Source of the DNA: Methylobacterium sp.
GTDB taxonomy: Bacteria; Pseudomonadota; Alphaproteobacteria; Rhizobiales; Beijerinckiaceae
Assembly (NCBI GenBank): GCA_002928875.1
Contig: PERO01000004.1
Location: 186,001-250,000 of the forward strand
Direction of reading: 5' to 3'
DNA length: 64,000 nucleotides
Positions 8,643-16,590 of the stretch are shown piece after piece. The notes beneath the pieces were generated by a model. That model ran no database searches. It had not been told where the DNA came from and worked only from the letters and a program-made list of their open reading frames with translations. How positions within the stretch are numbered: the first letter of the stretch is position 1; every line of letters begins with the position of its first letter. A program made the position numbers and the translations under genes.

Positions 8643-10250
8643 TCACCCGGCGAGGAATCCGGTCTGGGTCGCGGCTGCGAGCAGGCGTTGGGTGTAATCC
8701 TCGCGCGGATGGCGGATCAGTTCGTCGCGCGGCCCCTGCTCCACGACGAGACCATCCTTCATCACGAGGATTTTATCCGCCATCGCGCGGACGACCGCGA
8801 GATCGTGGCTGATGAAGAGATAGGCGAGGTCGTGGCGCTTCTGCAGGTCACGCAGAAGATCGACGATGGCCTTCTGGATCGAGCGGTCGAGCGCGGAGGT
8901 CGGTTCGTCGAGAATGACGAGCTGCGGCTTCAGGATCATCGATCGCGCGATCGCGATGCGCTGGCGCTGGCCGCCCGAGAATTCATGCGGAAAGCGGTTG
9001 CGCAGGGCGGCATCGAGTTGCACCTCCTCCAGCGCTTCGGCCGCGCGCCGGTCGCGGGCGGCGGCGCTCAAGGCGGGCTCGTGCACCAGCAAGCCCTCGG
9101 TGATGATCTCGCCCACCGTCATGCGGGGCGAGAGCGAGCCGTAGGGGTCCTGGAACACCATCTGCAGCGAGCGGCGCAGGGGGCGCATCTCGGCACGCGA
9201 CAGCGGCACGAGCGCCCGGTCCTCGAAGCGGATCATCCCGCTGGCCGGCGCAAGTTTCACGATGGCCCGGCCGAGGGTCGATTTGCCCGAGCCGGATTCG
9301 CCGACGACGCCCAGGGTCTCGCCGCGCCGCAAGGTCAGGCTCACGCCGTCCACGGCCCGGATCACGCGCTTCGCGCGGCCGAAAAAGCCGCTGCGGATGG
9401 CGTAATGCACCCGCACCTGCTCGGCGGCGAGCAGGACGGGCGCATCGGCGGCGACGGCCGCCTTCGTGCCGCCCGGCTCGGCTTCGAGGAGGGCGCGGGT
9501 ATAGGCGTGGCGCGGCGCATCGAAGACCTGCCGCACCGGCCCGCTCTCGACGATCTCGCCATACCGCATGACCGCGACCCGGTTGGCGATGCGCCGCACA
9601 ACACCGAGATCATGCGTGATGAACACGATGGCCATGCCCATGTCCCGCTGGAGTTCGGCGAGAAGGGCGAGAATCTCCGACTGGATCGTCACGTCAAGCG
9701 CGGTCGTCGGTTCATCCGCGACGAGCACATCCGGCCGGTTCGCAAGCGCCATGGCGATCATCACGCGCTGCCTTTGCCCGCCGGACATCTCGTGCGGATA
9801 GGCGGCGAGGCGGTTTGCGGCATCGGGGATACGCACGCGCTCGAGCAGGGCCACGGCCTCGGCCCGGGCCTCGGACTGCGACAGCTTCCGATGCCGGCGG
9901 ATGACCGCGATGATCTGCTGGCCGATGGTGAAGAGGGGGTCCAGCGAGGTCATCGGCTCCTGGAAGATCATCGTCACCGTGGCGCCGCGGATCGTGTTGA
10001 GAACCCGCTCGCTGGCGCCGATCAGCTCCTGCCCGCTCAGGGTCGCCGAACCCGTCACCACGCCGTTGGACGCGATGAGACCGAGGGCCGCGAGCATGGT
10101 CTGGCTCTTGCCCGAGCCGGATTCGCCCACGATCGCCAGCGTCTCGCCGCGCGCGACCGAGAGCGACACGCCCTTCACCGCGTGAAGCTCGCCCGCCTGC
10201 GTGCGGAAGCGCACGTGAAGATCGCGGATGTGGAACTGCGCGCGGTCCAT
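8643..10250 (-). CDS. Peptide ABC transporter, fused dual ATP-binding protein (OppD-OppF/YejF type)
   Basis: A 535-residue protein containing two complete ABC ATPase domains. The first has Walker [10 protein letters not shown] (about 42-50), signature MSGGQRQRV and Walker [13 protein letters not shown]. The second has Walker [10 protein letters not shown] (about 320), signature FSGGQRQRI and [12 protein letters not shown]. The two halves correspond to OppD and OppF and energise the permeases encoded just upstream. Fused ATPases of this type occur in YejF and GsiA and in many alphaproteobacterial oligopeptide importers. The start codon lies at the end of a 15-bp minisatellite and 1 nt after the stop of a 13-codon upstream ORF (see separate entries). 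Confidence 0.93.
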   Translation of the reverse strand: MDRAQFHIRDLHVRFRTQAGELHAVKGVSLSVARGETLAIVGESGSGKSQTMLAALGLIASNGVVTGSATLSGQELIGASERVLNTIRGATVTMIFQEPMTSLDPLFTIGQQIIAVIRRHRKLSQSEARAEAVALLERVRIPDAANRLAAYPHEMSGGQRQRVMIAMALANRPDVLVADEPTTALDVTIQSEILALLAELQRDMGMAIVFITHDLGVVRRIANRVAVMRYGEIVESGPVRQVFDAPRHAYTRALLEAEPGGTKAAVAADAPVLLAAEQVRVHYAIRSGFFGRAKRVIRAVDGVSLTLRRGETLGVVGESGSGKSTLGRAIVKLAPASGMIRFEDRALVPLSRAEMRPLRRSLQMVFQDPYGSLSPRMTVGEIITEGLLVHEPALSAAARDRRAAEALEEVQLDAALRNRFPHEFSGGQRQRIAIARSMILKPQLVILDEPTSALDRSIQKAIVDLLRDLQKRHDLAYLFISHDLAVVRAMADKILVMKDGLVVEQGPRDELIRHPREDYTQRLLAAATQTGFLAG

Positions 10251-10306
10251 GTCAGCGGTCCATGTCTCGGCGATCCATGCCTCGGCGATCCATGTCTCAG
10301 CGATCC
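10249..10306 (-). repeat. 15-bp minisatellite across the oppC/oppDF junction
   Basis: Three 15-bp units at 10262-10276, 10277-10291 and 10292-10306 (plus-strand form atgtctcggcgatcc, with single-base variants) plus a shortened 13-bp unit at 10249-10261. On the coding (minus) strand each unit supplies an ATG-GAT/GAC-CGC. The array therefore replicates the start-codon neighbourhood of oppDF and begins in the last codons of oppC. The whole intercistronic spacer is made of repeat. Confidence 0.85.
10252..10293 (-). CDS. Possible 13-residue upstream ORF ahead of oppDF
   Basis: Inside the minisatellite an ATG at 10293 opens the reading frame MDRRGMDRRDMDR, which ends at a TGA (10254-10252) one nucleotide before the oppDF ATG (TGA-C-ATG). 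It starts 3 nt after the oppC TGA (TGA-GAC-ATG) in the same frame as oppC. Ribosomes finishing oppC could reinitiate here and then pass to oppDF. No distinct ribosome-binding site of its own is visible. It may simply be a by-product of repeat expansion; function is inference. Confidence 0.3.
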   Translation of the reverse strand: MDRRGMDRRDMDR

Positions 10307-11406
10307 CTCGGGTCCAGCGCGTCGCGCAGGCCGTCCCCGATGAAGTTGAGGCAGAACAGGGTGGTGGTGAGGAAGATCGCCGGGAAGATCAGCAGATAGG
10401 TCGCGCCCTGGATGTTGCGGGCGCCATCCGAGATCAGCACGCCCCAGCTTGTCATGGGCTCCTGCACGCCGAGGCCGAGAAAGGAGAGGAAACTTTCGAG
10501 CAGGATCACCTTCGGCACCAGCAGCGTCGTGTAGACCACCACTGGCCCCAACGTGTTGGGGATGATGTGCCGCCGCAGGATGCCGGGCGTGGAAACGCCG
10601 AGCACATCCGCTGCCTGCACGAATTCGCGCCGCTTCAGCGAGAGCGTCTGTCCGCGCACGATGCGCGCCATGTCGAGCCATTCGACGGCGCCGACCGCAA
10701 GGAACATCAGCACGAAATTCCGCCCGAAGAACACCACCAGCATGATGACGAAGAAGATGAAGGGCAGCGAGTAGAGCACGTCTACGGCCCGCATCATCAG
10801 CATGTCGATCCGCCCGCCGAGATAACCCGAGATCGCGCCGTAGCTCACCCCGATCAGGATCGCCACGAAGGTCGCGAGCAGGCCGATGGCGAGCGAGACG
10901 CGACCGGCGATCAATGTGCGCGTGAGCATGTCGCGACCATTGCCATCGGTTCCGAAGACGAAGGTGTTGCGCTCGATCGGCACGAGCAGCGTCAGCCGTC
11001 GGCCCTCCTCCGCGCGTTCCAGCACCTTTGCGGCATGGAAGAGATCCGAGCGCTCGAAGAAGGCGAGGCTGCGCTCGTCGATCGCGCGCGGCGCGGTGAG
11101 CACGAGGCGGATCGCATCGCCCTCGCGCGTCTCGCTGGCGATGTTCGCGCGGAGACGGCTGGCCGTGCGCTGGAGCCCCGGCGCGATGCGATCCTCGCTC
11201 GGCTGGCTTTCGAGCGAGGCCGGCACCTTCACGTAATCGGGATAGACGCGATCATAGGCGTGGCCGGTGAGAAGCGGTCCGAACAGGCAGGCCAAAGCGA
11301 TGAGGCTGATGAGGATCAGGCTCGCCATGGCAGCGCGGTTGCGCCGGAGGCGGTCACCCGCATCGGCCCAGAGCGAGCGGCCTCGGGACGTGGCGGCCTC
11401 ACTCAT
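10297..11406 (-). CDS. oppC: Peptide ABC transporter permease OppC
   Basis: A 369-residue inner-membrane permease with the OppC_N segment and first helix near residues 28-46. A soluble loop of about 120 residues (FERSDLFHAAKVLERAEEGRR) follows, then the binding-protein-dependent transport domain with the EAA-type cytoplasmic loop (RREFVQAADVLGVSTPGILRRHIIPN). It pairs with OppB to form the channel. Its ATG overlaps the oppB stop by 8 nt (ATGAGTGA), indicating coupling. The C-terminus ends DPRDR within the first unit of a 15-bp repeat. The long loop is typical of OppC and YejE subfamilies. Confidence 0.92.
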   Translation of the reverse strand: MSEAATSRGRSLWADAGDRLRRNRAAMASLILISLIALACLFGPLLTGHAYDRVYPDYVKVPASLESQPSEDRIAPGLQRTASRLRANIASETREGDAIRLVLTAPRAIDERSLAFFERSDLFHAAKVLERAEEGRRLTLLVPIERNTFVFGTDGNGRDMLTRTLIAGRVSLAIGLLATFVAILIGVSYGAISGYLGGRIDMLMMRAVDVLYSLPFIFFVIMLVVFFGRNFVLMFLAVGAVEWLDMARIVRGQTLSLKRREFVQAADVLGVSTPGILRRHIIPNTLGPVVVYTTLLVPKVILLESFLSFLGLGVQEPMTSWGVLISDGARNIQGATYLLIFPAIFLTTTLFCLNFIGDGLRDALDPRDR

Positions 11407-12319
11407 AGCGCACCCTCGGGTCGAGCAGCGCGTAGAGGATGTCGACGATCATGTTGAAGAGCAGCACGAAGATCGCGACCACCACCACCGTGCCCATCAC
11501 CAGCGTGTAATCGCGATTGAGCGCACCCTCGACGAAGTAACGTCCGATGCCCGGCAGGCCAAAGATCGTCTCGACCACCACTGAACCTGTCAGCAGCGCG
11601 GCAGCCGTCGGCCCGAGATAGGACATGATCGGCAGGATCGCCCCGCGCAGCGCGTGCAGGACGATCACGCGTTGCCCCATGCCCAGCGAGCGCAGGGTGC
11701 GGACATGGTCGGAGCGCAAGGCCTCGATCATCGAGGCGCGGGTCATGCGCGCCACCACGGCGATCTGCGGCAGTGCCAGCACGATGACCGGCAGGATGAT
11801 GTTGCGCACCGCGCCATTGTTCCAGCCGCCCACCGGCAGCCAGGACAGCATCAGCCCGAAGATGATCTGGAAGAGGGGCGCGACCACGAAATTCGGGATG
11901 GTGACGCCCGCCGTCGCAAAGCCGATCACCGCGTAATCGACGCCGCTGTTCTGCCGGAGGCTCGCGATGACGCCGAGCGTCGTCCCGACGACGAGCGCGA
12001 GCAGGATCGCGAGCGAGCCGAGCGTCATCGAGACGGGCAGGCCCTTGAGCAGGATCTCGGCGACGGAGAAATCGCGGATGTAGAAGGACGGGCCGAGATC
12101 ACCGCTGAGGAGGTTCAGCAGGTACCGGCCATATTGCTCGATCAGGGGCCGGTCGAGCCCGAAGGCGCGGTTCAGGTTCTCCATGATCTTCGCTTCCAGC
12201 GGCTGTTCGAGATCGAACGGCCCGCCCGGCGCCACGCGCATCAGGAAGAAGGACAACGTCACCACCACGAAGAGCGTGGGGATGGCCGAGAGGAAGCGTC
12301 GGAGAACGAAGAGGACCAT
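11399..12319 (-). CDS. oppB: Peptide ABC transporter permease OppB
   Basis: A 306-residue permease with the classic N-terminus (MVLFVLRRFLSAIPTLFVVV, one helix), the FxxDxGPSFY-like motif (GDLGPSFYIRDFSV) and the transport domain with EAA loop (MIEALRSDHVRTLRSLGMGQRVI). At this length it resembles OppB more than the longer YejB. It is the second gene of the oppA-B-C-DF operon, 53 bp after oppA, and overlaps oppC by 8 nt. Confidence 0.92.
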   Translation of the reverse strand: MVLFVLRRFLSAIPTLFVVVTLSFFLMRVAPGGPFDLEQPLEAKIMENLNRAFGLDRPLIEQYGRYLLNLLSGDLGPSFYIRDFSVAEILLKGLPVSMTLGSLAILLALVVGTTLGVIASLRQNSGVDYAVIGFATAGVTIPNFVVAPLFQIIFGLMLSWLPVGGWNNGAVRNIILPVIVLALPQIAVVARMTRASMIEALRSDHVRTLRSLGMGQRVIVLHALRGAILPIMSYLGPTAAALLTGSVVVETIFGLPGIGRYFVEGALNRDYTLVMGTVVVVAIFVLLFNMIVDILYALLDPRVRYE

Positions 12320-12372
12320 CGCGGCAAAGCCCGGCAGGGCCAGGCGGGCCTGTCGCCCGCCCGGCCAGCCGC

Positions 12373-13974
12373 TCAGGGTTTCAGCGACACGAACCGCGAG
12401 GCATTGGCGCCGCGCAGGTTCTGGATATAGCCCTCGACCTTGTTGGAGATGAGGTTGCGGTTCGAGAAGTAGAGGATGCCGACATAGGGGTGCTCGTCCG
12501 CAAGAATGCGCTCCGCTTTCGCAAGGAGTTCGGCGCGCTTCTTCAGGTCGGTCTCGCGCTCGGCATCGCGCATCAGCGCGTCATAGGCGGGGTTGGTGTA
12601 GTTCGCGTAGTTCAGGCCCTTGTTGTCGGACTGCAGCAGGAACAGGAAGTTCTGCGGATCGGAATAGTCGCCGATCCAGCCGGCGCGGGCGACGTCGAAA
12701 TCGCCCTTGTCGCGCAGATAGGCGAAATGCGTGCGGCCATCGGTGTTGATGAAGGTGGTTTCGACGCCAATCTGCTTCCACATATCGGCAATGGCCACGG
12801 CGGTCGCGCGGTTGTTGTCGGTCGTGTTGTAGCGGATCTGCACGGTGAGCTTCTTGCCGCCCGGCCCGAAACCGGCCGCCGCGAGCAGCTTCTTCGCCTC
12901 GTCCTCGCGCTCGATGACCGACTTCGCCTTGTAATCCACCTCGACCGGCTTCTCGACATAATTGGCGATGCCCGGCGGCACGAAGGCATAGGCCGGCACC
13001 ATCGTGCCCTGCCAGACCTGCTCGGCGATGAATTCGCGATCGATCACCATCGACAGCGCCCTGCGCACCCGCACATCGTTGAAGGGCGCCTTCGTCGTGT
13101 TGAACACGAAATACCACACGCCGAGATAGGGCGAGACCTTCACCTGGTCGCCGAGCCGCTCGCGCAGGAACTTGATCTGGTCGGCGGGAATGTCGGTCGT
13201 CACGTGCAGTTCGCCCGCGAGGAAGCGCCGCGCGCCGGCGGCCGTATCCTTGTGCGGGATGAAGTTCACCACATCGATCTTCACATTCGCGGCATCATGA
13301 AAATTCGGGTTCTTGGCCATGCGGATATGCGAGTTCGGCACGTTCTCGACCAGCGTGAACGCGCCGTTCGAGACGAGATTGCCCGGCTTCACGAAATCCG
13401 CGCCGAACTTCTCGACGCTCGGCGGATGGATCGGCGTGCCGGTCTGGTGGGTCAGGAGTTCGAGGAAATACGGCGTGGGCCGCTCGAGCGTGATGACGAG
13501 CTTGCGGTCGTTCTCGGCCTTCACGCCCATGTCGTCAGCCGTCTTGCCCTGGCCCTTGTTGAACGCCTCGGCATTGGCGATGGGGTAGAGGATGTTGGCG
13601 TATTTCGCGCCCGTCTTGGGGTCCATGATGCGCTTGAACGAGAATTCGAAATCCTGCGCGCGCACCGGGTCGCCATTCGACCATTTCGCGTTTGAGCGCA
13701 GGTTGAAGGTGTAGGTCTTCCCGTCCGGCGAGATCGTCCAGCTCTCCGCCACGCCCGGCATCACCTGGCCGTTCTTGTCGTGGATGACGAGCCCTTCGAA
13801 GAGATCGCGCAGCAGATGCGCCTCGGACGTGGTCGAGGTCTTGTGCGGATCGAGGGTCTCGGGGTCCGAATCATAACCCCGGTTGAAGGTGACCTGCGCC
13901 AGCGCGGTCGTCGCGGAAAAGGCGACGAAGCCCGCGGCGAGCAGGTTTCTGAAAAGGCGTGCGGCACCGCTCAT
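12373..13974 (-). CDS. oppA: Peptide ABC transporter periplasmic substrate-binding protein OppA
   Basis: A 533-residue SBP_bac_5 protein. The ATG at 13974 is preceded by a strong AGGGAGAG site and opens a Sec signal peptide (hydrophobic core LLAAGFVAFSATTALA, predicted cleavage after ALAQ). The mature part begins VTFNRGYDSDPETLDPHKTS, the usual OppA start, and contains the family signature region ETWTISPDGKTYTFNLR-like (VAESWTISPDGKTYTFNL). It captures oligopeptides for the OppBC-DF channel. First gene of the operon. An upstream in-frame extension to 14130 lacks family similarity and would bury the signal peptide. Confidence 0.94.
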   Translation of the reverse strand: MSGAARLFRNLLAAGFVAFSATTALAQVTFNRGYDSDPETLDPHKTSTTSEAHLLRDLFEGLVIHDKNGQVMPGVAESWTISPDGKTYTFNLRSNAKWSNGDPVRAQDFEFSFKRIMDPKTGAKYANILYPIANAEAFNKGQGKTADDMGVKAENDRKLVITLERPTPYFLELLTHQTGTPIHPPSVEKFGADFVKPGNLVSNGAFTLVENVPNSHIRMAKNPNFHDAANVKIDVVNFIPHKDTAAGARRFLAGELHVTTDIPADQIKFLRERLGDQVKVSPYLGVWYFVFNTTKAPFNDVRVRRALSMVIDREFIAEQVWQGTMVPAYAFVPPGIANYVEKPVEVDYKAKSVIEREDEAKKLLAAAGFGPGGKKLTVQIRYNTTDNNRATAVAIADMWKQIGVETTFINTDGRTHFAYLRDKGDFDVARAGWIGDYSDPQNFLFLLQSDNKGLNYANYTNPAYDALMRDAERETDLKKRAELLAKAERILADEHPYVGILYFSNRNLISNKVEGYIQNLRGANASRFVSLKP

Positions 13975-14130
13975 GACACTCTCCCTGAATGCGCCACCCT
14001 CCGGCAGCCTCTGCAACGAGTGTTGCATATTGCGGCATGGCTGCAAGAGGCGGGCTGCCGCACGAGCCGCATGATTGCATATTTCCGGCGGCCCTCCGAT
14101 GCGTGGGGGCCTGTCGCGTTTACGACGCAA

Positions 14131-14562
14131 TCACCGCATGATGCGCGTCGAGAGCACGATCATCGACTGGGTCCGCTCGACCCCTTCGATGTCGCCGATC
14201 TCGTCGATCAGGCGGTCCAGTTCGTTGATGGACGGGGCAGCGATGATCGCGATCAGATCGAACGAGCCGCTGACCGAGTGCAGCGTCGTCACAGCCTCGA
14301 GCCTCGACAGCGCCGCCGTCACCGGGGTCAGGGCTTTCGGCACCAGCGTGATCAGGATATGCGCGCGGACGAGGCCCGAGGTGTAGGCATCCGACAGCCT
14401 CACGCCATAGCCGGCAATCACGCCGCACCGTTCCAGCCGCTCCAGCCTGGCCTGAATCGTGGTGCGCGACAGCGAAAGCTTCCGCGCCAGCGTGGCAACC
14501 GGCATGCGGGCGTTCTCGGACAGCAGCGCCAGCAGATCGCGATCCTTGGCCGTCAGTTCCAT
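14131..14562 (-). CDS. Lrp/AsnC-family transcriptional regulator
   Basis: A 143-residue regulator with an N-terminal winged HTH (LTAKDRDLLALLSENARMPV, then ARKLSLSRTTIQARLERLER) and a C-terminal RAM (AsnC ligand-binding) domain ending near residue 140. The ATG at 14562 follows an AGGGG site; the longer frame to 14628 adds non-family residues. It is divergent from lysine 6-dehydrogenase, with 137 bp between the two starts containing two inverted repeats. The arrangement suggests it senses lysine or a related amino acid and controls the dehydrogenase and itself; this is inference from context. Confidence 0.88.
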   Translation of the reverse strand: MELTAKDRDLLALLSENARMPVATLARKLSLSRTTIQARLERLERCGVIAGYGVRLSDAYTSGLVRAHILITLVPKALTPVTAALSRLEAVTTLHSVSGSFDLIAIIAAPSINELDRLIDEIGDIEGVERTQSMIVLSTRIMR

Positions 14563-14586
14563 CTTGGCCCCTGCATTCTGACAGGA

Positions 14587-14643
14587 GCATACGGCGATAT
14601 GCCCGAAAATATACCTCGGATCGTTCAATTCATCGCTATGAAT
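14587..14643. promoter_or_regulatory. Paired 16-bp inverted repeats in the Lrp/lysDH divergent region
   Basis: Two imperfect-spacer palindromes of equal size lie between the divergent starts: GCATA-cggcga-TATGC at 14587-14602 and ATTCAT-cgct-ATGAAT at 14628-14643. Their centres are 41 bp apart, close to four helical turns, which suits cooperative binding of an Lrp octamer or tetramer on one face of DNA. The second sits 56 bp upstream of the lysDH start. Assignment to the adjacent regulator is inferred. Confidence 0.4.
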
Positions 14644-14699
14644 CGGTGAGTCTCGACCCGATTTTGCCGCGATTGCAGAAGCAGATTCGGAGACGGTCC

Positions 14700-15800
14700 A
14701 TGAAGGATGTTGTGGTTATTGGGGCAGGGAAGATCGGGAGCGCCATCGCGCTCATGTTGGCGGTTTCGGGCAGCTACACGGTCGTCGTCGTCGACAAAAG
14801 CGAGGAACAGCTCGCCCGGCTTGACCGGCATCCGGCCATATCCACCGCGGTGCTGGACATCACCGATCGCGCTGCCCTGGTTGCGACATTGAAAGGCCGC
14901 TTCGCGGTTCTGTCCGCGGCGCCGTTCAACCTCACGGGACGGGTTGCCGTGGCCGCCCTCGAAGCGGGTGTCCATTATCTCGACATCACGGAGGATGTCG
15001 CAACCACGAAGACCGTCGAGGCCCTGGCGGCGGGTGCCCCGCAGGCCTTCATCCCGCAATGCGGCCTGGCGCCCGGCTTCATCTCGATCGTCGCGCATAG
15101 TCTCGCCCGGCATTTCGACACGCTCGACAGCATCCGGATGCGGGTGGGCGCACTGCCGCAATATCCGTGCAATGCGCTGAACTACAACCTGACCTGGAGC
15201 ACGGACGGCCTGATTAACGAGTATGTCGAGCCGTGCGAAGCCATCGTGGATGGGGCGCTGGTCACGGTTCCCGCGTTGGAGGAGCGCGAGGAATTCTCGC
15301 TCGACGGCGTCACCTACGAGGCCTTCAACACCTCCGGAGGGCTCGGCACGCTTGCGAAGACCCTCGAGGGGCGTGTTCGCACGATGAACTATCGCACGAT
15401 CCGCTATCCCGGCCATCAGGCCATCATCAAGGCGTTGCTGCAGGATTTCAACCTCAAGAACCGGCGTGAGGTGCTCAGGGACCTGTTCGAGAATGCGCTG
15501 CCGTCGACCATGCAGGACGTGGTCGTGATCGTCGTCACCGGTTGTGGCTGGAAGGATGGCCGCTACATGCAGGAGACCTATGCCAACAAGGTCTATGCGG
15601 GCCCCGTCGCCGGCCGGTTGATGAGCGCCATCCAGATCACGACAGCCGCCGGCATCACCACGATCCTCGATATGCTGGCGGAAGGCGATCTCAAGGCGAG
15701 CGGCTTCGTGCGGCAGGAGGATATCACGCTGGGCCAGTTCCTGTGTAACCGCTTCGGCCGCGTCTACCGCGTCCCTGCCGCGCGGGCCAGCGCCGCCTGA
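14700..15800 (+). CDS. lysDH: Lysine 6-dehydrogenase (saccharopine dehydrogenase-like)
   Basis: A 366-residue NAD(P)-dependent enzyme. The Rossmann motif VVVIGAGKIGSAIALMLA lies at residues 3-20. The C-terminal saccharopine-dehydrogenase fold contains the stretches IPQCGLAPGFISIVA, NYNLTWSTDGLINEY and EEFSLDGVTYEAFNTSGG. These closely resemble the Agrobacterium lysine 6-dehydrogenase, which oxidatively deaminates the epsilon-amino group of L-lysine to give piperideine-6-carboxylate. The ATG at 14700 has GGAGA upstream; the longer frame from 14646 is less likely. It is divergent from an Lrp-type regulator and followed by a strong terminator. Specificity for lysine is inferred by resemblance. 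Confidence 0.78.
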   Translation: MKDVVVIGAGKIGSAIALMLAVSGSYTVVVVDKSEEQLARLDRHPAISTAVLDITDRAALVATLKGRFAVLSAAPFNLTGRVAVAALEAGVHYLDITEDVATTKTVEALAAGAPQAFIPQCGLAPGFISIVAHSLARHFDTLDSIRMRVGALPQYPCNALNYNLTWSTDGLINEYVEPCEAIVDGALVTVPALEEREEFSLDGVTYEAFNTSGGLGTLAKTLEGRVRTMNYRTIRYPGHQAIIKALLQDFNLKNRREVLRDLFENALPSTMQDVVVIVVTGCGWKDGRYMQETYANKVYAGPVAGRLMSAIQITTAAGITTILDMLAEGDLKASGFVRQEDITLGQFLCNRFGRVYRVPAARASAA

Positions 15801-16287
15801 ATGCCATCGTGCGCCGTTGGACGCAGGCGGCGACGGCAGCATCCCGCTCGGCCTGTTCCCATGGCGATTTCCATCGACGCTGCCGGCGCGAGACTGCGCC
15901 GGGCGTTCCATGAATTCGGGCTGGTATCGCTGGCCCGGATGGTCCGGTTCTCCGGATCCCGAGGGGGCCTCCCCCGAGGATCGCTTGTTCAACTGCCCCT
16001 GCCTTGGCCCGGCCGCCTCGTGCGCGCCGGGCTTTTTTCGTCCCGGCCGCGCGCTGTGCTCGCGCGATGCTCGTGGAGGCCGAGGCGCTGAAGGTGGCGA
16101 AAACGATCGCGCGGGCGTTGATCGCGGCCGGTACTGTCCAAGCGAAAATGATTCGGGCGAACGGCCTGAGAACAGATTCCAAGGGAGTTCCACGCATCGA
16201 AACGGCATATCCAATCGCCGTTCGGCGCGAACCAGCGCGCCGGCATCGCTGGCCAAATCGAAAACGTCAAGGAAATCAAAGCGGGGC
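15801..16287. other. Non-coding or decayed stretch with one terminator
   Basis: About 490 bp without a convincing gene. It holds an imperfect hairpin at about 15955-15982 (GATCC...GGATC flanking GGGGG-cct-CCCCC) and a strong terminator at 16007-16038. From 16069 an open frame reads MLVEAEALKVAKTIARALIA and looks protein-like for about 25 residues, but it then runs into the tRNA and has no recognised domain. A short gene remnant is possible; nothing more can be supported. Confidence 0.4.
16007..16038 (+). terminator. Rho-independent terminator downstream of lysDH
   Basis: Seven-bp GC stem GCCCGGC (16007-16013) and GCCGGGC (16026-16032) with a 12-nt loop, followed directly by six T residues (16033-16038). 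Confidence 0.8.
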
Positions 16288-16362
<75 letters not shown>

Positions 16363-16458
16363 GACACAGGGAGCAGGGCCTTGCCATAGGGGAAGGGGGC
16401 GGTCAAGCGCACTGTGCCGCGCCATGGAACATTCCTGCCCGGCAGGGGTTGTCTATGT

Positions 16459-16489
16459 TGCAATGCACAAAATTTGTTGCGGCGCACAA
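16459..16489 (+). promoter_or_regulatory. Two tandem TGC-N3-GCACAA boxes upstream of a phasin (candidate PhaR sites)
   Basis: TGCAATGCACAA at 16459-16470 and TGCGGCGCACAA at 16478-16489 are direct repeats spaced 19 bp apart, 102-132 bp upstream of the phasin ATG. Phasin genes in PHA-storing alphaproteobacteria are commonly repressed by PhaR, which binds TGC/GCA-rich elements. As I recall it, the rhizobial PhaR motif is TGCRNYGCASMA, and both copies fit it. The site is seen directly; the binding protein is inferred. Confidence 0.5.
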
Positions 16490-16590
16490 TGGACGGTGGT
16501 AACTTTCGGCCCGATCGTTGTACCCCTTTCCCGCCCGCATGTTCCCCGCCCGCATGTGCCCCGTTGGGCCCGCACCCGAGGAGAGAGACC

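Noticed and set aside
10249..10306. CRISPR array
   Set aside because: Units are contiguous 15-bp repeats with no spacers, and there are no cas genes anywhere in the window.
5166..10343. A 1725-codon open frame on the plus strand
   Set aside because: It lies wholly antisense to the antiporter, flippase and ABC ATPase genes, has no recognisable domain and a biased composition rich in His, Arg, Gln and Asp. It is a stop-free shadow caused by high GC codon use.
15724..16197. Open frames on both strands in the gap after lysDH
   Set aside because: No ribosome site, no family motif and conflict with a strong terminator at 16007-16038. At most a decayed remnant; reported only as an intergenic stretch.
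16414..16590. Upstream extension of the long-armed phasin
   Set aside because: The extension reads through the candidate regulatory boxes and has Cys/Pro-rich unrelated sequence. The ATG at 16591 has a strong GAGGAGAGAG site.
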